Source of the DNA: Acidobacteriota bacterium
GTDB taxonomy: Bacteria; Acidobacteriota; Terriglobia; Bryobacterales; Bryobacteraceae
Direction: 5' to 3'
Length of the DNA: 7,913 nucleotides
Assembly (NCBI GenBank): GCA_947505565.1
Contig: CANNLB010000084.1
Location: 1 to 7,913, forward strand
The position numbers and the translations under genes were made by a program. Positions 4,699 to 7,913 of the stretch are shown piece after piece. The notes under the pieces are model-generated. The model had not been told where the DNA came from, did no database searches, and saw only the letters and a program-made list of their open reading frames with translations. Each line of letters starts with the position of its first letter. Within the stretch, counting starts at the first letter, position 1.

Positions 4699-7591
4699 GG
4701 GTGATCGCCTCGTCGAGGTTCAGGATAAGGCTGGCGACCAGCATCGCGGCGGCTCGCTCAGCGGTCGGCTCAGTCTTCGATTTGCCCGAAGCAAGAAGAT
4801 TCGCAGCGTCCTTCGGGTTAGCTCGGTAGTGCTGCAGCGCGGTGTCGAATTGGCGCTGGAGAATCGCCGCTTCCGCTGCGTCGGGACGCCGGTGCAGAAC
4901 CCTTTCAAAGATCCGCGCCAGGGGCAGGGTAGCTAGCGCCTGGGAGGCTTCCAGATAGGTTTCGTCGTTCAGTAGGGTCAGCGCCTGCAGCGGCGTATTG
5001 GTGCGCGAAGTGCGGACCTCGCAGGAGCGGCGCTGGGCGGAATCGAACAGGAACGTCGGCGCGATCGTGCGGCGCCAGAACGAGTAGAGCGTGCGGCGAT
5101 ACTGCGCTGCTCCTTCGCTGGGGTCGTAGCGAAAGCGGCCCATGAAAAGCTCTTCCCACACCCCTTCCGGTTGATAGGGGCGCACGGGCGGTCCGCCGAA
5201 AGCCGGGTTCAGCAGGCCGGCGTAGCGGATGGCGGCGTCGCGCAGCATCCAACTCGGCAGCCGAAAACGGGCTCCCCGGGCGTATTGAAGGTTCGCCGGA
5301 TCTTGCGCCAGTTGGGCGGGCGTCGCGTGGGAGTCGCGCTGGTAGGCTTCGCTCGATGCAATCAGCCGCAGGATGTGTTTCACGTCCCAGCTCTTCTCAA
5401 CAAACTCCACCGCGAGCCAATCGAGCAACTCGGGATGCGTCGGCTGGTCGCCCTGCTGGCCGAAATCTTCAGGAGTCCGCACGAGCCCCACGCCGAACAT
5501 CAGTTGCCAAAGCTGGTTGACGATCACCCGGGCGGTGAGGGGGTTCTCCGGCGAAATCAACCAGTTGCCCAGACCCAGGCGATTGCGCGGCTGGTCCGGA
5601 GCCATCGGGAAGATGGCCGGAAGGACATTGGGAGTGACGACCTCGCCTTTTTTATCCCACACGCCGCGAAGCAGAATATGCGATTCGCGCGGCGTGGGGC
5701 GTTCCGCCAGCACCATGACGTTCACCTTTGTCGACCCTTTCACCTCGTCGAACTGTCTCTGGGCACGGTCGAACGCGGCGCGGGCGGCGACGTAAGGAGC
5801 GTGGTCGGTCAGAAACTGAGCGAAGAGCCGTTCTCGGATATCGGGGACGTTGGCGGCAAGCTGTTCGAGGGGCGCGGGGCCTAGCGTATCTACGGCAGGA
5901 CCGCGGTCAGCCGTAGCCGAAAGGCGGAAGCGGCCGATGTTCTGGTTCCCCGCCGTCGACCGGTGGCGGAGTTCAATCAGCACCTCCTCCTGCGGGCCGA
6001 GGACAAGCGGTTCGGCGAGTTCGAACTGAGCCGTGTGCGGCTTGGCTTTGTCGGCGCCCAAGGTCGTCCAGCCGTTCCGTGGATCGTCGTCCAGGGTGTC
6101 CTTAATGTCGCCGTAGTTGTTGTTGGTCTTCTTGTCGGCAGAGTAGTCGGCGACGGCGGTTTTAACCGAGATGTCACGTAGTTGAGAGGTCCCAGGCGTC
6201 CGGACTTGGAACTTGACGTCGGTCAGCAGAAACTCGCCGGACTCTTGGCGCGATAGGCGTGGGTTCGGTAGGATCTCGAGCTTGAAGCCGGTCACCCGGG
6301 GGAGGGCGACGCGGGTAGCCAGGCGGTAGTCGTCCTGACGCGGCAGGGGGCCTGTCGTTTGGATCGCCGCATCGGACTCGACCGTGAACTGGGTGCCTTC
6401 GGCCGAAGTGAGGCTGTGCGGGCGGAGGAGTTGCCAAGCCTGATATCCGCCCTTCACCCGGGCGGTTTGGGCTTCGAGCCATCTGGCGAAGGGCGCTGCG
6501 GCGGCCACGCGGGCCAGGCGTTCAGCCGGCTTTCGTTGGTCAAGCAGTTGCTGCGCTTCGGCGATCGCGCGGGCGGCGTACGGCGACTCATACGAGAGAT
6601 AGGGGTTGGCCTTGCGGCCCGCTTGGCCGTCTTCGTCGATCGAGTTAAAGAACGCAGTAAAGGAGTAGTAATCGCGATGGGCGATCGGGTCGAACTTGTG
6701 CGTGTGGCACTGGGCGCAGCCAAGCGTCAGGCCAAGGAAAACCGTGCCGGTCGTGTTGGTTCGGTCCAGAACGTAGTCGATGCGGGACTCTTCCGCCAGG
6801 CGCCCCCCCTCCCCGTTGGTCATATGATTCCGGTGGAAGGCGGTCGCAACCTTACTTTCAGGGGTGGGGTTGGGGAGCAGGTCGCCCGCGAACTGGTGGA
6901 GGGTGAACTGGTTGAACGGCAGGTTCTTATTGAAGGCGTCGGCGACCCAGTCGCGCCAAGGCCAGTTGGTCCGGTTGTCGTCGGCCTGGAAACCGTCGGT
7001 GTCGGCGTAGCGGGCGCCATCGAGCCACCACATCGCCATCCGCTCGCCGTAGTGGGAGCTGGCTAAAAGCTGGTCGAGTAGGGTTTCGTACGGCGCGTCA
7101 GAGGTGGGTGGCAGGCCGGTGAGATCGAATGCGAGGCGGCGACGAAGGGTATGGGCCGGCGCTTTGGGATTAGGGTCCTTAACGCGCAGCAGGGCGTCGA
7201 TTGGGTTGGCCTTGGCCGGAACCGACGGGCGCTGTGGCTTGATGAAGGCCCAGTGCTGGCCCCAAATCGCGCCGTCGGCGATCCAACGCCGAAGCAGCTC
7301 GACTTCGGCCTCCGTCAAGGGAGCCTTATGCGACCGCGTGGGCGGCATCAAAAGAGCCGGCTTGGCCGGAGCGACCCGAGCGATCAGTTTCGAAATCGCC
7401 GGGTTGCCTGGGACGATGACGGCCAGAGCGCCCTCGCGCGTATCAAGACGGAGGTTGGCCATGCGGGAAGAAGGGTCAGGCCCGTGGCAGCTGATGCACT
7501 TATCCGAGAGGAGCGGCAGAATCTCGCGGCTGAAATCAATGGCCCAAGCGGCGGGGACCGAGAGCAGGAGCAACGCGAGGAGGCGAACCAT
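4691..7591 (-). CDS. Secreted PSCyt1-PSCyt2(DUF1549)-PSD1(DUF1553) multidomain cytochrome protein
   Basis: A 966-residue exported protein. MVRLLALLLLSVPAAWA is a Sec signal peptide with likely cleavage after A17. PSCyt1, the planctomycete-type cytochrome c domain, spans about 20-110 with heme motif CISCH (32-36) and LMPP (81-84) holding the probable distal ligand M82. PSCyt2/DUF1549 spans about 145-350, with LAFDLTGLPPT, ERMAMWWLDGARYADTDG, the NWPWRDWV region and a second CxxCH, CAQCH at 292-296. Residues about 385-560 form a beta-rich linker (TGFKLEILPNPRLS, then GEFLLTDVKFQV) common in these proteins and possibly carbohydrate- or discoidin-like. PSD1/DUF1553 spans about 640-920 with RNRLGLGNWLISPENPLTARVIVNQLWQ, GLVRTPEDFG and RTNTPLQALTLLND. 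The second CxxCH suggests two covalent hemes in the periplasm, so electron transfer or heme-based oxidation is plausible, but no member's reaction is known to me. It is the first gene of the operon; no strong ribosome-binding site precedes it. Confidence 0.93.
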   Translation of the reverse strand: MVRLLALLLLSVPAAWAIDFSREILPLLSDKCISCHGPDPSSRMANLRLDTREGALAVIVPGNPAISKLIARVAPAKPALLMPPTRSHKAPLTEAEVELLRRWIADGAIWGQHWAFIKPQRPSVPAKANPIDALLRVKDPNPKAPAHTLRRRLAFDLTGLPPTSDAPYETLLDQLLASSHYGERMAMWWLDGARYADTDGFQADDNRTNWPWRDWVADAFNKNLPFNQFTLHQFAGDLLPNPTPESKVATAFHRNHMTNGEGGRLAEESRIDYVLDRTNTTGTVFLGLTLGCAQCHTHKFDPIAHRDYYSFTAFFNSIDEDGQAGRKANPYLSYESPYAARAIAEAQQLLDQRKPAERLARVAAAAPFARWLEAQTARVKGGYQAWQLLRPHSLTSAEGTQFTVESDAAIQTTGPLPRQDDYRLATRVALPRVTGFKLEILPNPRLSRQESGEFLLTDVKFQVRTPGTSQLRDISVKTAVADYSADKKTNNNYGDIKDTLDDDPRNGWTTLGADKAKPHTAQFELAEPLVLGPQEEVLIELRHRSTAGNQNIGRFRLSATADRGPAVDTLGPAPLEQLAANVPDIRERLFAQFLTDHAPYVAARAAFDRAQRQFDEVKGSTKVNVMVLAERPTPRESHILLRGVWDKKGEVVTPNVLPAIFPMAPDQPRNRLGLGNWLISPENPLTARVIVNQLWQLMFGVGLVRTPEDFGQQGDQPTHPELLDWLAVEFVEKSWDVKHILRLIASSEAYQRDSHATPAQLAQDPANLQYARGARFRLPSWMLRDAAIRYAGLLNPAFGGPPVRPYQPEGVWEELFMGRFRYDPSEGAAQYRRTLYSFWRRTIAPTFLFDSAQRRSCEVRTSRTNTPLQALTLLNDETYLEASQALATLPLARIFERVLHRRPDAAEAAILQRQFDTALQHYRANPKDAANLLASGKSKTEPTAERAAAMLVASLILNLDEAITHE
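4708..4711 (-). promoter_or_regulatory. Shine-Dalgarno site of the propeller gene
   Basis: Minus-strand GAGG, inside the last codons of the cytochrome gene, ends 9 nt before the ATG at 4698. No comparable purine run precedes the next in-frame ATG at 4665, so this supports the 8-nt overlapping start. Confidence 0.45.
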
Positions 7592-7663
7592 AACTCTGAT
7601 AGTGGGGCATCCGGTAACCCGGCGGGAATGGCGGAAGCGGCTAAAGAGTTGTATTATTCGACT
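7592..7663. promoter_or_regulatory. Divergent intergenic region between the cytochrome operon and the araC-like gene
   Basis: This 72-nt gap is the only divergent junction in the window and must hold promoters or operators for both sides unless they lie inside the genes. Its right end is AT-rich against a GC-rich background (about 7642-7663), with TATTAT at 7652-7657 on the plus strand and TAATAC at 7656-7651 on the minus strand as possible -10 elements. I find no convincing -35 hexamer at 16-18 nt for either, and no clear inverted or direct repeat that would mark an AraC-type operator. The role is inferred from layout. Confidence 0.4.
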
Positions 7664-7913
7664 ATGGGCGGAATGCGCGAAAAGTCAGAATTTCTTTTTT
7701 CCTTCTACGCCTCAGCAAATACGTTGGTACAAGACGTGTTTTATACGGTTCCGCGGGCGGGCCACATGTTGGCGGCGAGTGATCACGTCGTGCGGCGGGA
7801 GCATTTCCCCGGCCATGAACTGATTTACTGCTTGGCAGGACGGGGGTATGTCCGCGTCGAAGGGGTAACGCATCAGGTCGGGCCCGGGGATTTGGTGTGG
7901 GTGAACTGCCACC
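7664..7913 (+). CDS. AraC-family transcriptional regulator, N-terminal cupin sensor domain (partial)
   Basis: The first 83 residues of a gene that runs off the right edge. The pattern VPRAGHMLAASDHVVRREHF, PGHELIYCLAGRGYVRVEG and HQVGPGDLVWVNCH is the double-stranded beta-helix (cupin) ligand-binding arm of AraC-like regulators, seen at about residues 29-83. The helix-turn-helix pair expected about 100 residues further on is outside the window, so DNA binding is inferred from the family. Such regulators usually sense a small molecule, often a sugar, and act near their own gene; divergence from the cytochrome-propeller-DUF1501 operon makes that operon the likely target. The ATG at 7664 is a compromise. 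In-frame ATGs also lie at 7628 (which would leave only 36 nt for two promoters) and 7673; none has a strong ribosome-binding site. Confidence 0.72.
   Translation, partial: MGGMREKSEFLFSFYASANTLVQDVFYTVPRAGHMLAASDHVVRREHFPGHELIYCLAGRGYVRVEGVTHQVGPGDLVWVNCH

Noticed and set aside
3946..4704. Plus-strand open frame of 252 codons opposite the propeller gene
   Set aside because: It is antisense to a gene with clear repeats and a coupled start; the translation shows no recognisable motif.
7691..7700. T-rich run TTTCTTTTTT as a terminator tail or promoter element
   Set aside because: It sits inside the AraC-like coding frame (F-L-F-S) and has no preceding GC-rich stem.
5171..7823. Several plus-strand open frames (5171-5884, 6359-7066, 7104-7823) opposite the cytochrome gene
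   Set aside because: The minus strand encodes a continuous, recognisable PSCyt1-PSCyt2-PSD1 protein. The opposite frames are shadows, and the last also runs out of frame through the start of the AraC-like gene.

Overview
The window is GC-rich, densely coded bacterial DNA with eight protein-coding genes in two blocks whose 3' ends converge. The best taxonomic guess is a Bryobacterales/Solibacter-type Acidobacteriota. A Planctomycetota or Verrucomicrobiota relative is the main alternative. The guess rests on the planctomycete-type cytochrome + PSCyt2 (DUF1549) + PSD1 (DUF1553) protein next to a DUF1501 protein. From general knowledge this pair is expanded in those phyla. It is an inference from gene content, not from a marker gene.

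Left block (about 1-2386, plus strand). Four tightly packed genes look like one translationally coupled operon: a transglutaminase-like cysteine-peptidase-fold protein, a KdsC-type HAD phosphatase, an ACT-domain protein with a conserved C-terminal domain of unknown function, and a small DUF2809 membrane protein. The junctions are a GTGA overlap, an ATGA overlap and a 1-nt gap. Only the phosphatase has a clear chemical prediction (Kdo-8-phosphate or a related sugar-acid phosphate). No gene in view says why the four are kept together.

Right block (2340-7591, minus strand). Three genes are read right to left: a 966-residue secreted protein with two CxxCH heme c motifs (PSCyt1-PSCyt2-PSD1), a 325-residue NHL-type beta-propeller, and a 458-residue DUF1501 protein of the alkaline-phosphatase/sulfatase-like fold with a Tat-like leader. 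The first pair overlaps by 8 nt and the second is separated by 4 nt, so they are very probably co-transcribed. This is the least understood part of the window: a recurrent, biochemically undefined gene set that looks like a periplasmic redox/hydrolase module.

Right edge (7664-7913, plus strand). The N-terminal cupin sensor domain of an AraC-family regulator is read divergently from the three-gene block across about 70 nt. It is cut by the window end before any DNA-binding domain. Its position makes it the natural candidate regulator, probably in response to a small ligand such as a sugar.

The two operons run into each other: the DUF2809 gene and the DUF1501 gene overlap tail to tail by 47 nt. 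I saw no RNA genes, mobile elements, CRISPR arrays or long repeats. No gap of more than 300 bases lacks a gene.
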